A stretch of DNA of 64,000 nt from Rhodomicrobium sp. Az07. Lineage in GTDB: Bacteria; Pseudomonadota; Alphaproteobacteria; Rhizobiales; Rhodomicrobiaceae. Below, in pieces: positions 39,518 through 48,189 of this stretch. How positions within the stretch are numbered: the stretch's first letter is position 1; every line of letters starts with the position of its first letter. Location of the stretch: the NCBI RefSeq assembly GCF_018619475.1, contig NZ_JAHFZG010000015.1:1-64000 (forward strand). Reading direction: 5' to 3'. A program made the translations under genes and the position numbers. Under the pieces are notes generated by a model. The model was not told the origin of the DNA and did not search any database. It saw only the letters and a program-made list of their open reading frames with translations.

Positions 39518-40735
39518 ATGAGACGTGTTGCTGTCACGGGAATGGGCATCATCTCGTCCATCGGTAACAACACCCAGGAGGTGCTCGCCTCCCTGCGCGA
39601 AGGACGCTCCGGCATCGTCAAGGCGAAGGATTACGCCGAGCGCGGCTTCCGGTGTCAGGTGCATGGGGAGCCGACCATCGACTGGGAAGCCGCGGTCGAC
39701 CGCAAGGTGCGTCGCTTCATGGGCGCGGGCGCGGGATGGAACTACATCGCGATGCAGCAGGCCATCGCCGACGCCGGTCTCCAGGACAAGGACGTTTCGA
39801 ACGAGCGCACGGGCCTCATCATGGGGTCCGGCGGTCCGTCAACGCGCGCCATCGTTGCCGCCGCCGACACCACGCGCGAGAAGGGGCCTCGCAAGGTCGG
39901 GCCGTTCGAGGTGCCGAAGGCGATGTCGAGCACCAACTCGGCCACGCTCGCGACCCCGTTCCGCATCAAGGGCATCAATTATTCGATCTCGTCCGCCTGT
40001 TCGACCTCCGCGCACTGTATCGGCAACGCCGCCGAAATGATCGCGTGGGGCAAGCAGGACATCATGTTCGCAGGCGGCGGCGAAGAACTCGACTGGACGC
40101 TCTCGGTCCTGTTCGACGCCATGGGCGCGATGTCGTCCAACTTCAACGACACGCCCGCCAAGGCGAGCCGCGCCTATGACGCAAACCGCGACGGCTTCGT
40201 GATCGCGGGCGGCGCCGGCGTGCTCGTGCTGGAGGAACTGGAGCGGGCGAAGGCGCGCGGCGCGAAGATATACGGCGAACTCGTCGGCTTCTGCGCCAAC
40301 TCGGACGGCTACGACATGGTTGCGCCATCCGGCGAAGGGGCGGCCCGCTGCATGCGCGTGGCGATGCAAGGGCTCGACCGCAAGGTCGACTACATCAACC
40401 CCCACGCAACATCGACGGTTATCGGCGACCTCAAGGAAATCGAAGCCGTCCGCGAAGTCTTCGGTTCGAAGGCGCCGCTGCTTTCCGCCACCAAGTCGCT
40501 CACCGGACATTCGCTCGGCGCAGCAGGTGTGCAGGAGGCAATCTATTCACTCCTGATGATGAATGACGGATTTGTGTGTGAATCCGCAAATATCGTGGAG
40601 CTTGATCCGGCTTTCTCGGATATGCCAATAGTTCGCGAGAGACTCGACAACGTCGAGCTGAACTGCGTGATGTCGAACAGCTTCGGTTTCGGCGGCACAA
40701 ACGCGACGTTGATATTCAACCGGTACGACGCCTAG
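39518..40735 (+). CDS. fabB: beta-ketoacyl-ACP synthase I
   Basis: Condensing enzyme that elongates the cis-unsaturated intermediate made by FabA. Of 405 residues, the catalytic Cys is in '[14 protein letters not shown]' (about 163). The two histidines are in '[13 protein letters not shown]' (about 297) and '[14 protein letters not shown]' (about 332). The terminal '[15 protein letters not shown]' is typical. It follows fabA by 48 bp and precedes fabI by 40 bp, consistent with one operon. Length and motifs are normal. Confidence 0.96.
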   Translation: MRRVAVTGMGIISSIGNNTQEVLASLREGRSGIVKAKDYAERGFRCQVHGEPTIDWEAAVDRKVRRFMGAGAGWNYIAMQQAIADAGLQDKDVSNERTGLIMGSGGPSTRAIVAAADTTREKGPRKVGPFEVPKAMSSTNSATLATPFRIKGINYSISSACSTSAHCIGNAAEMIAWGKQDIMFAGGGEELDWTLSVLFDAMGAMSSNFNDTPAKASRAYDANRDGFVIAGGAGVLVLEELERAKARGAKIYGELVGFCANSDGYDMVAPSGEGAARCMRVAMQGLDRKVDYINPHATSTVIGDLKEIEAVREVFGSKAPLLSATKSLTGHSLGAAGVQEAIYSLLMMNDGFVCESANIVELDPAFSDMPIVRERLDNVELNCVMSNSFGFGGTNATLIFNRYDA

Positions 40736-40775
40736 AGCGTCGGACGCATGCCGGATCAGGAAAGGCCACGATCTC

Positions 40776-41657
40776 ATGACTGGGTTTGATGTTGCAAGGC
40801 CGGGGCCGTTGATGGCGGGCAAACGCGGGCTCGTCATGGGCGTGGCCAACGACCGGTCCATCGCCTACGGCATCGCGCGCGTGCTCGCCGGACAGGGCGC
40901 GGAAATCGCCTACACCTATCAGGGCGACGCCTTCGGCCGCCGCGTCATCCCGCTTGCCGAAAGCCTCGGCGGCAAGATCATCCTGCCGTGCGACGTGGTG
41001 GATCTCGCCTCCGTCGACGCGGTTTTCGACGTCCTCAGGGAGAAGTGGGGCAAGATCGACTTTCTGGTTCACGCGCTCGCCTTCTCCGACCGCAACGAAC
41101 TGAAGGGGCGCTACGCCGATACGACGCGCGACAACTTCATCAACAGCATGGTGATTTCGTGCTTCTCCTTCACGGAGATCGCGAAGCGTGCTGCCGCGCT
41201 GATGACGGACGGCGGCTCTATGATCACGCTGACCTACGGCGGATCGACGCGTGTCGTGCCGCGCTACAACGTGATGGGCGTGGCTAAGGCGGCGCTCGAA
41301 GCGTCCGTTCGTTACCTTGCCGTCGATTTCGGTCCGCAGGCCATCCGCGTCAACGGTCTGTCGGCGGGTCCGATGCGCACGCTCGCTGGATCCGGCGTTT
41401 CGGATGCGCGCGTCATCTTCAATTACCAGAAGATGCATTCGCCGCTTCGTCGCACGCCAACACTCGATGAAGTGGGCGGTGCCGCTCTCTATCTTCTTTC
41501 CGGCCTTTCGACCGCTGTCACCGGCGAAACCCATTACGTGGATTCGGGTTACAACATCGTCGCCATGCCACGGCCCGAAATGATCAACGAGAAGGGGGAA
41601 GGGCTCGCCACTGAGGCCGGCGTTGCCCCGCAGCGGGAGCCGCGCGCCGCCGAATAA
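40776..41657 (+). CDS. fabI: enoyl-ACP reductase I (NADH)
   Basis: Short-chain dehydrogenase that reduces enoyl-ACP in the last step of each elongation cycle. The 293-residue protein has the FabI cofactor motif 'GKRGLVMGVANDRSIAYGIA' (about 11-30). The active-site pair Tyr-x6-Lys is in 'PRYNVMGVAKAALE'. The motif 'GGSTRVVP' is also typical. Third gene of the fab operon, 40 bp after fabB, and 30 bp before the GNAT gene. FabI is the target of triclosan-type inhibitors; resistance residues cannot be judged here. Confidence 0.95.
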   Translation: MTGFDVARPGPLMAGKRGLVMGVANDRSIAYGIARVLAGQGAEIAYTYQGDAFGRRVIPLAESLGGKIILPCDVVDLASVDAVFDVLREKWGKIDFLVHALAFSDRNELKGRYADTTRDNFINSMVISCFSFTEIAKRAAALMTDGGSMITLTYGGSTRVVPRYNVMGVAKAALEASVRYLAVDFGPQAIRVNGLSAGPMRTLAGSGVSDARVIFNYQKMHSPLRRTPTLDEVGGAALYLLSGLSTAVTGETHYVDSGYNIVAMPRPEMINEKGEGLATEAGVAPQREPRAAE

Positions 41658-41687
41658 GGCCGCTCGCGTTTTCCGGAAAGGCATGCC

Positions 41688-42245
41688 GTGGCCATCACTT
41701 ATCCGCTGACCGCAATCGATCCGTCGGACCGTGACCGGCTTCTGGCCGAAGCTACAGAGATCTTTTTTGCGACGGCGAACACCTCGGCCTTCAACTCGCC
41801 GATCGTGAAAACGGCGTTCTATCAGCGCTGGTTCGGCAATTATCTGGACCTCCAGCCGCTCTCCTTTTTCATCGCCCTCGACAATGAACGGCACGCCGTC
41901 GGCTATCTCGCCGGATGCCTCGACAGTTTCTCCGACGAATGCCGTCCGATCCTCGACGGGATGGCGTTCTACACGAAGAACTTTCGCGCCGCGCTTCAGG
42001 ATTTCCCGTCGCACTTCCACATCAACGTGAAGCCGGGTCAGCAGGGCAAGGGCATCGGCTCGCTGCTCGTCGCGCGCTTCTTCGACCAGTGCATCGAGGC
42101 GGAATCGCCCGGCGTGCATGTGGTGACAGGCGCCAACTCGCGCGCCGTGCAGTTTTACGAGAGCTGCGGGTTCCGCCGGTTCTTCCCGCTGAAGGAAGCG
42201 AGCCCCGATCTCGGGCTTCTGGTGCATCGGTTCGAACCGCGTTAA
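41688..42245 (+). CDS. GNAT family N-acetyltransferase
   Basis: Acetyltransferase of 185 residues. The acetyl-CoA loop is 'VKPGQQGKGIGSLLVARF' (Q-x-x-G-x-G, about 120-130). The family C-terminal strand is 'VTGANSRAVQFYESCGFRRF'. The GTG start at 41688 lies 30 bp downstream of fabI, with GGAAAGG upstream, so it is probably the last gene of the fab operon. The substrate is unknown, and an acyl-lipid or protein target would only be guessed from position. A convergent xerD gene begins 16 bp after its stop. Confidence 0.88.
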   Translation: MAITYPLTAIDPSDRDRLLAEATEIFFATANTSAFNSPIVKTAFYQRWFGNYLDLQPLSFFIALDNERHAVGYLAGCLDSFSDECRPILDGMAFYTKNFRAALQDFPSHFHINVKPGQQGKGIGSLLVARFFDQCIEAESPGVHVVTGANSRAVQFYESCGFRRFFPLKEASPDLGLLVHRFEPR

Positions 42246-42261
42246 GGCGCGTCCGCTCCGC

Positions 42262-43269
42262 CTATTTTTCCTTTTCCGCCGCGCCTTCACTGAGCGGGTG
42301 AAAGTCGAACACCGTCTGCCTCAGGCGATCTTCCATGACGTGCGTATAGATTTGCGTGGTCGAAATATCGGCGTGGCCGAGCAGCGTTTGAAGCACGCGC
42401 AGATCGACGCCCCTGTCGAGCAAATGCGTCGCGAAAGCATGGCGCAGCACGTGCGGCGAAAGCCGCTCCGCATCGAAGCCGAGGCGAGCGCCGAGCGCCT
42501 TCAGATCCTGCGCGAATTTCTGCCGCGTCAGATGGCCGTCCTCGCCCCATGACGGAAACAGCCATTTCGACGCCGAAGCCCCTGCGCCGCCTGCCTTGCC
42601 GTCAGCTGCCCGCGCGGTCTCATCCAGCGTCTTCAGCCAGCAATCGAGCACCGTGCGCGCCTTGGGGTTCAGCGGGATGATGCGCTCGCGCCCGCCCTTG
42701 CCCCTCACCGTGAGCATCTTGCGGTCGCCTAGAAAGGCGGCGCGCGGCAGCCCGACGAGTTCGGAGACGCGCAGTCCGGTGGCGTAAAGCAGTTCGAGCA
42801 GGCAGGCGAGGCGCAGCGCCCGGCGTCCGGCGGGCGTTTGCGGATCGCCAAACGCCGCCGCTTGATGCGCCGCGTCGAGCAGGAGGTCAACTTCGGCGAC
42901 GGTGAGCGTCATCGGCAGCGTGCGCCGCGCCTTTGCGCCATCGATGAGCCGCGCGGGGTCGTCCTCGCGCACGTGCTCGGCGACGAGGAACAGCATGAAC
43001 CGCTTGAGGCAGGACAGCTTGCGCGCGGCGGAATTGGCCGATAGCCCGGCCTCGGCGCGATCCGAGAAGAACGCTTCCAGATCGTCGCGCGGGCAAGCAG
43101 CAAAGGTTTCGCCGCGCGTTGCCAGGAAGCGCGACATCTCGCGCAGATCGGTCGCATAAGCCGCGACCGTGTTGGCCGATGCGCCGCGTTCGGACCTCAT
43201 CATGGCGAGGTAGGCTGCGATCAGAGGCTCGTCGGCCGTCGAAGCATGGGAGCCCGGTGGCCGCCCCAT
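42262..43269 (-). CDS. xerD: site-specific tyrosine recombinase XerD
   Basis: XerD works with XerC at dif to resolve chromosome dimers. Of 335 residues, the SAM-like N-terminal domain is about 10-110. The catalytic residues are Arg167 ('ATGLRVSEL'), Lys191 ('VRGKGGRER'), His273 and Arg276 ('SPHVLRHAFATHLLDRG'), His299 ('LLGHADISTTQIYTH') and Tyr308. The position next to aroK and a small membrane protein on the chromosome, with core genes on both sides, argues for the housekeeping recombinase and not a phage integrase. An insert 'AADGKAGGAGASAS' at about 221-234 lengthens the catalytic domain slightly. Confidence 0.94.
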   Translation of the reverse strand: MGRPPGSHASTADEPLIAAYLAMMRSERGASANTVAAYATDLREMSRFLATRGETFAACPRDDLEAFFSDRAEAGLSANSAARKLSCLKRFMLFLVAEHVREDDPARLIDGAKARRTLPMTLTVAEVDLLLDAAHQAAAFGDPQTPAGRRALRLACLLELLYATGLRVSELVGLPRAAFLGDRKMLTVRGKGGRERIIPLNPKARTVLDCWLKTLDETARAADGKAGGAGASASKWLFPSWGEDGHLTRQKFAQDLKALGARLGFDAERLSPHVLRHAFATHLLDRGVDLRVLQTLLGHADISTTQIYTHVMEDRLRQTVFDFHPLSEGAAEKEK

Positions 43270-43270
43270 G

Positions 43271-43411
43271 CTACTTGATCTTCGCGTCGCGGATCGACTT
43301 CGTCATCTCGTGCGGCGACGGCTCGAAAAAATTCGCCAGAACGAACATCGAGCCATAGAACAGCCCGGCGATCAGACCGACGATTGTCAGAAAGCGAAGA
43401 AGTGTCGGCAT
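43271..43411 (-). CDS. small conserved membrane protein (46 aa)
   Basis: Short open frame starting at an ATG at 43411, behind a strong GGAGGGAGAG ribosome-binding site. The 46 residues have one membrane helix ('LLRFLTIVGLIAGLFYGSMF', about 4-24) and a charged tail 'HEMTKSIRDAKIK'. I recognise the same pattern as a small protein often found between xerD and aroK in Hyphomicrobiales. The function is unknown. Its stop is 1 bp from the xerD start, so the two are likely translated together. Confidence 0.75.
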   Translation of the reverse strand: MPTLLRFLTIVGLIAGLFYGSMFVLANFFEPSPHEMTKSIRDAKIK

Positions 43412-43541
43412 CTCTCCCTCCGGCTCGGTCGTTCTTTGGTCGTTCCCTATGGGCTGCCGTTCTTCGCGCCCGTTGTCAAGGATGCGATAGAAGCTTAAGT
43501 TGCGGCCCTGTTCTTCCATAAGCCAATAAGATGAGCGGTTC

Positions 43542-44180
43542 GTGACGTCGGAAAACGAAGCAGGCGGTTTGAAGCCGATGGCGAAGGCGGTTCGGCACGC
43601 TTTGGGGCGGCAGAGCGTTATTCTCATCGGCATGATGGGCTCGGGCAAATCGTCCATCGGGCGACGGCTGGCCATCGCACTGGACCTGCCCTTCCACGAC
43701 GCGGACGCCGAGATCGAGACTGCCGCGGGCATGACCATTGAAGAGATGTTCCGCACCCACGGCGAAGGTTACTTCCGCGACGGCGAAGAGCGCGTCATCC
43801 GTCGTCTTCTGCAAAGCGGCCCGCAGGTGCTGTCGACGGGCGGCGGCTCGGTCATCTCGCCCGCCACGCGCGCCGAAATCGCCAGAGGCGGCGTGTCGAT
43901 CTGGCTCCACGCACCGCTCGACCTTCTCCTCCAGCGCGTCTCGCGGCGGGACAATCGCCCGCTTCTCAAGACCGACGACCCGATGGCCGTGCTTCAGCGG
44001 CTTCTCACCCAGCGCGAGCCCTACTATGCCGAGGCTGATCTCAAAATCGAAAGCCGCGATGCGCCACACGAAGTCATCGTGGATGAAATCCTCGACCTGA
44101 TCCTTACCTATCTGACAGCCAAAGAGGCCGGAGGCGGCGAAGCCCGACCGGCCGACATGCAAGGGAGCGAACCGTCATGA
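43542..44180 (+). CDS. aroK: shikimate kinase
   Basis: Phosphorylates shikimate at the 3-hydroxyl in aromatic amino acid synthesis. Of 212 residues, Walker A is 'LIGMMGSGKSSIGRRLA' (about 28-44). Asp of the 'FHDADAEIE' motif and 'FRDGEERVI' contact shikimate, and 'LSTGGGSVI' is the Walker B-like motif. The GTG start at 43542 is used. The stop overlaps the aroB start (ATGA at 44177-44180), so the two enzymes are translationally coupled. The upstream xerD unit is divergent. Confidence 0.95.
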   Translation: MTSENEAGGLKPMAKAVRHALGRQSVILIGMMGSGKSSIGRRLAIALDLPFHDADAEIETAAGMTIEEMFRTHGEGYFRDGEERVIRRLLQSGPQVLSTGGGSVISPATRAEIARGGVSIWLHAPLDLLLQRVSRRDNRPLLKTDDPMAVLQRLLTQREPYYAEADLKIESRDAPHEVIVDEILDLILTYLTAKEAGGGEARPADMQGSEPS

Positions 44181-45313
44181 CGGCACAAGTGAAGCCTTCC
44201 GCCCGCGTTGACGTAGAGCTTGGCGAGCGCAGCTATCCGATCCTCATCGGCAACGGCCTGATCGCGGGCGCGCCGCAATTTCTGGCGGAGACGCTGCCCG
44301 GAACGCGCTTCGCCATCGTCGCCGACGAGGCCGTGCGGGCTTACGCGGACCAGCTTGAGGCGGGGCTTTCGGGCACCGGCCTGCTGCTCGGCGCGACGAT
44401 TTATGTTCCATCCGGCGAGGCGTCGAAAAGTTTCGCCTCGCTCGAACGCGTAACGGCTGCGCTGCTCGATCTCGGCGTGGAGCGCGACCATGCGGTGATC
44501 GCGCTCGGCGGCGGCGTGATCGGCGACCTCGCGGGCTTCGCGGCGGCGACGCTGAAGCGCGGCGTGCGCGTGGTGCAGGTGCCGACAACGCTTCTCGCGC
44601 AGGTCGACTCGTCGGTCGGCGGCAAGACCGGCATCGACACGCCGCACGGCAAGAACCTAGTCGGCGCGTTCCATCAGCCCTCGCTCGTGCTGATCGACCT
44701 CGACACGCTGAAGACGCTCCCGCCGCGCGAATTCCGCGCCGGTTATGCCGAGGTCGCGAAATATGGGGCGCTCGGCGACTCGGTGTTCTTCCGCTGGCTG
44801 GAAGACAATGCGCCCGCGATCTTCGAGCAGCACACCTATCCGCTGACCGATGCCGTCGAAACGAGCGTGCGCATGAAGGCGGAAATCGTCTCGCGCGACG
44901 AGAAGGAGGCGGGCGACCGCGCGCTTCTGAACCTCGGGCACACCTTCGGCCATGCGGTTGAGGCTTGGGCGGGTTATTCCGGCGATGTGCTCCACGGCGA
45001 GGCGGTCGCGCTCGGCATGGTGCTGGCGGCGCGCTTCTCGGAGGCGGAAGGCTTCTGCGCGCATACGGTGTCGCGGCGGCTGGAAGACCATCTGGCGGAA
45101 GTCGGCTTTGCCACCACCTTCGGCGAACTGCGCCAAACGCTCGGCCGCGCGCCCACGCTCGATGAGCTTGTGAGCTTCATGGAGCAGGACAAGAAGGTGA
45201 AGGACGGCAAGATGAACCTCGTTCTCCTGAGCGGCATCGGCAACGCCTTCGTGGCGAAGGACGTCGCGCGCGACAAGATCCGCGCTTTTCTCGCCGCCGA
45301 GTTGGAGCGATAG
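44177..45313 (+). CDS. aroB: 3-dehydroquinate synthase
   Basis: NAD+-dependent synthase, second step of the shikimate pathway. Of 378 residues, the NAD-binding region is 'IALGGGVIGDLAGFAAAT' (about 112-129). Metal ligands are in 'EVAKYGALGD' and 'LLNLGHTFGHAVEAWAGY' (about 250-267, His). 'SSVGGKTGIDTPHGKNLVGAF' (abridged: S-S-V-G-G-K-T-G) binds substrate. It overlaps aroK by 4 bp. A GC-rich hairpin lies 6 bp after the stop. Confidence 0.96.
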   Translation: MTAQVKPSARVDVELGERSYPILIGNGLIAGAPQFLAETLPGTRFAIVADEAVRAYADQLEAGLSGTGLLLGATIYVPSGEASKSFASLERVTAALLDLGVERDHAVIALGGGVIGDLAGFAAATLKRGVRVVQVPTTLLAQVDSSVGGKTGIDTPHGKNLVGAFHQPSLVLIDLDTLKTLPPREFRAGYAEVAKYGALGDSVFFRWLEDNAPAIFEQHTYPLTDAVETSVRMKAEIVSRDEKEAGDRALLNLGHTFGHAVEAWAGYSGDVLHGEAVALGMVLAARFSEAEGFCAHTVSRRLEDHLAEVGFATTFGELRQTLGRAPTLDELVSFMEQDKKVKDGKMNLVLLSGIGNAFVAKDVARDKIRAFLAAELER

Positions 45314-45319
45314 ACGTTT

Positions 45320-45342
45320 GACGCGCGCTAAAGGCGCGCGTC
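45320..45342. terminator. stem-loop between convergent aroB and a hypothetical gene
   Basis: A perfect 9-bp inverted repeat GACGCGCGC/GCGCGCGTC with loop TAAAG. It begins 6 bp after the aroB stop and overlaps the stop codon of the convergent gene at 45328. There is no U-tract, so termination is only plausible. Confidence 0.4.
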
Positions 45343-45849
45343 CCTCTGCGCCTGGCGGACCTTCGTCCACTGCGACACTTCCCCGATTTTCGACGGGTGG
45401 ACGTTCTTCCGGCGGCGACGGCTCGGAAGCGGCGACATGCCTTCATTCGCAGTCACGCCCTGCACCGGGCGGTTGAATTCCGCTGACCGCTTCATCGCAA
45501 GCGCGCGCCGCGCATTCGCGCCAAGCTCGGCCTTCGCCTCGAACTTGCGGTGGCGCTCGATCTCCTTGTTCACGCGCTTCAGCGCCTGCGCGAAGACCTG
45601 CCTCCTGCGGCGCGGCTGCTCGGATGTGCCGGGGAAACTTCCGCCGCGCGCCTCGCCCGTGCCCTTGGCCTCGCGCCGCTTCGCCTTCATGAGCGTCTTT
45701 TCCTTGTCGCGCATGTCGCGAAGCCGTTTCAGCGTGTCCTGAAGATCCTCGCGGGCCACCTCGCAGATCGCGGGATAATGCGTCGCGCGCACCAGCTCGC
45801 GCTCGTCATGGTTCAGCAACTGCAATTCGCTCTTGTAAGAGATGGCCAT
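45328..45849 (-). CDS. conserved hypothetical protein, basic and helical
   Basis: Protein of 173 residues that I recognise only as a hypothetical of Hyphomicrobiales. It is rich in Arg and Lys and largely helical. 'LKRLRDMRDKEKTLMKAKRREAKG' (abridged) and 'FAQALKRVNKEIERHRKFEAKAELG' suggest coiled coil at about 37-62 and 88-115. No membrane segment or enzyme motif is seen. A nucleic-acid-binding role is possible from charge alone. The end of the frame overlaps a stem-loop shared with the convergent aroB gene. Confidence 0.75.
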   Translation of the reverse strand: MAISYKSELQLLNHDERELVRATHYPAICEVAREDLQDTLKRLRDMRDKEKTLMKAKRREAKGTGEARGGSFPGTSEQPRRRRQVFAQALKRVNKEIERHRKFEAKAELGANARRALAMKRSAEFNRPVQGVTANEGMSPLPSRRRRKNVHPSKIGEVSQWTKVRQAQRDARL

Positions 45850-45903
45850 GGCTACTCCTCGACATAGGTGCAGCGAGGATAGCGGTTGTGTCTTACCCGT
45901 CCG

Positions 45904-46902
45904 TCACACACCTGCGGGGCGCTTGTCCGGCGGAGCCATGAAGGCGGGCGACACGGGCTCACGAATGGTCCGCTTCAGGATCGCGTCGATTTCGCGCTTC
46001 GCATCCTCGTCTATAGTCCAACCCACGACTTCGCTTACGGTTTCCACCTGCGACGGCTTTCGTGCGCCCCACAGCGCAATCGTCGGCCCTTGATCGAGCA
46101 CCCAGCGCACCGCGAGCGCGAGCACCGACTTGCCGTAGCGGTCGCGCGCCAGCGTCTTCAGCGCCTCGACCGCAGCGAGATAATCGTGGAAGCGCTCGCT
46201 CTGGAACTTCGGATCGCTCTTGCGGAGATCGTCGCCATCGAACGCCGTATCGGCCGTCATGCGCCCGGACAGCAGGCCGCGACACAGCGCGCCGTAGGCG
46301 AGTACGGTAAGGCCGTGGTTCTTCGCGTAGGGCAGGACATCCGCCTCGATTTCGCGTTCGAAGAGATTATACGGCGGCTGCACCGCGTCGAGTTGCGCCG
46401 CCTTGCGGAAGGCTTCCATCTCGGCGGGTGCGTAATTGCTGACGCCGATGGCGAGGATTTTCCCCTCGCGCCGCAGCTCTTCGAACACGCGGGCCGTGTC
46501 CTCGAACGGCGTCTCGCGGTCGGGCCAATGCACCTGATACAGGTCGATGACATCCGTGCGAAGCCGCCGAAGAGAGTCCTCGATCTCGTGGCGGATGCGC
46601 TCGGGGCGGGCGTCGCGCCACACCTTGCCGTCGCGCCAGTTCAGGCCGCACTTGGTCGCGATCCGCACCTTGTCGCGCAGAGCCCCCTCGGCGAGCGCCT
46701 TGCCGACAATCTCCTCCGACCGCCCGAAGCCGTAAACCGGCGCAGTGTCGATGAGCGTGATGCCGCGGTCGATGGCGGCGCGGATTGTGGCGATGGACTG
46801 TGCCTCGTCCGTGCCGCCCCACATCCAGCCGCCGATAGCCCACGTTCCAAGGGCGACGCGCGAGGCTTCGATCCCCGATTTGCCGATTGCGATGGTTTCC
46901 AT
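45904..46902 (-). CDS. aldo/keto reductase
   Basis: NADPH-dependent oxidoreductase of 332 residues. The family features are 'ITLIDTAPVYGFGRSEEIVG' (Asp and Tyr of the catalytic tetrad, about 50-69), 'VRIATKCGLNW' (Lys), 'DVIDLYQVHWPD' (His, about 120-131) and 'GVSNYAPAEMEAF'. The ATG at 46902 begins METIAIGKSG. The substrate is unknown. It resembles the general stress/'YajO'-like branch. Alone on its strand, with 128 bp to the upstream gene. Confidence 0.92.
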   Translation of the reverse strand: METIAIGKSGIEASRVALGTWAIGGWMWGGTDEAQSIATIRAAIDRGITLIDTAPVYGFGRSEEIVGKALAEGALRDKVRIATKCGLNWRDGKVWRDARPERIRHEIEDSLRRLRTDVIDLYQVHWPDRETPFEDTARVFEELRREGKILAIGVSNYAPAEMEAFRKAAQLDAVQPPYNLFEREIEADVLPYAKNHGLTVLAYGALCRGLLSGRMTADTAFDGDDLRKSDPKFQSERFHDYLAAVEALKTLARDRYGKSVLALAVRWVLDQGPTIALWGARKPSQVETVSEVVGWTIDEDAKREIDAILKRTIREPVSPAFMAPPDKRPAGV

Positions 46903-47030
46903 GATCCGTCTCCGCTTCCTTGTCCACCCAATGCACGCGCCGGAAAGCGTGTTCCGGGATCATTATAATCCGCCCGCCTGCGGACACTCCATGCAGACGG
47001 GCGAAGACCGCGCGCGAACACGGCGCGGCT

Positions 47031-48038
47031 TTATTCCTCGCGGATCGCGATGAAGGCAGCGAGCGCGGCTTCCACCGCATTGAAATTGTCGAGACAGACT
47101 TGCCATCCGTGCGGCACCGAGACCGGAAGCGGCGCGGCGAAAACTTCCGCGCGCATGGCATCGAGATCCTTCGCGGAGGCGGCGACCACGCGCGCCACAT
47201 GAGCAACCCGATCCAGCAAGCCTTGGGGCGGTGGCTCCTCGCTCGTCCGCAGCGCCTCCTCAAGCGACTCAGCGAAAAGCAGCGCCGAGGCATAGAGCCG
47301 GATGGCGCGCCGGTCGTAGAGGGCAGCCATTTCTCGCACCTGCATGGCCACAAACCGCCCGCGCAAGGTCCAGCGAACGAGGCTTCGCGCGCGGTTGATG
47401 CCGGAATCGAGATTGACGAGCGTGGACTGAGCCTCGGTGAACAGGTTCGTCGCGGCTTCCGCCTTGCCTCGGTTCCGCTCGGAAATCGCCGCCTCTGCCT
47501 GTGCGAAGCCTTTGGCCAGCCGCCGCAGCAGCGATTTCGCCGCCACATCGATGAGGCGGACGGGGTTCGGCGTCATCAACACCTGGCTGAATATCAGGCC
47601 GACCGACGCGCCGACGAGGACGTCCAGCATCCGCGCCACGCCTGCCTTTTCCACACCGAACGACAACAGCAGCACCGTCGATATTCCCGCCTGGATCGGA
47701 ACGACCGGCGCAAGCCCGAAGAGAGACGCAACCAGCAGGGCTGCGAAGGTCGCAAGCCCCATGCGCAGCAGAGATTCCATCGGCGGCAGGAGCAGCGCCA
47801 GTTCGCCGACGACGATGCCGGTCGCCACGCCGATCAGGAGCCCGATGGCCTGTTGTCCCCGACTTGGCAGCGCCGGAGCAAGGCAGATGATGGCCGTGAT
47901 CGCGGCGAAAATCGGCGTCGGGTGGCCGAGGAGGCGGACCGACAGCACCCACGCGATGCATGCGGCAACGGCGGAGGCGAACGCGTCGCGCCAATTCTCG
48001 CTTGCGCGACGCGATAGCGTTTGCGTCCATGTCTGCAT
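47031..48038 (-). CDS. FUSC/aromatic acid exporter family membrane protein
   Basis: Inner-membrane protein of 335 residues. The N-terminal half holds about six membrane helices ('AAITAIICLAPALPSRGQQAIGLLIG', abridged; 'RMGLATFAALLVASLFGLAP'; 'VLVGASVGLIFSQVLMTP'). The C-terminal half, from about residue 175, is a soluble helical domain. This layout matches the ArAE_1/FUSC family of putative exporters of aromatic carboxylic acids. No membrane-fusion partner (AaeA-like) is present nearby. The substrate is unknown. It is divergent from the L,D-transpeptidase gene, with 151 bp between them. Confidence 0.85.
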   Translation of the reverse strand: MQTWTQTLSRRASENWRDAFASAVAACIAWVLSVRLLGHPTPIFAAITAIICLAPALPSRGQQAIGLLIGVATGIVVGELALLLPPMESLLRMGLATFAALLVASLFGLAPVVPIQAGISTVLLLSFGVEKAGVARMLDVLVGASVGLIFSQVLMTPNPVRLIDVAAKSLLRRLAKGFAQAEAAISERNRGKAEAATNLFTEAQSTLVNLDSGINRARSLVRWTLRGRFVAMQVREMAALYDRRAIRLYASALLFAESLEEALRTSEEPPPQGLLDRVAHVARVVAASAKDLDAMRAEVFAAPLPVSVPHGWQVCLDNFNAVEAALAAFIAIREE

Positions 48039-48189
48039 GATGTCGCTCCGTGGTCGGATACGCGGCCCCCAGAAATATCGCCGGTATCTCCTGTTGCGCG
48101 CCTAATGCCCGCTTCCGCTTTGCGCCGCCCGTTTTCACGCTATAGTTACGGCGAAGTCTGCATACTGCTCTCCCCGGCAACCCTCACGA

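Noticed and set aside
42262-43269. Tyrosine recombinase as a sign of an integrated element
   Set aside because: Its sequence and neighbours (small membrane protein, aroK-aroB) fit chromosomal XerD; no att sites or phage genes are near.
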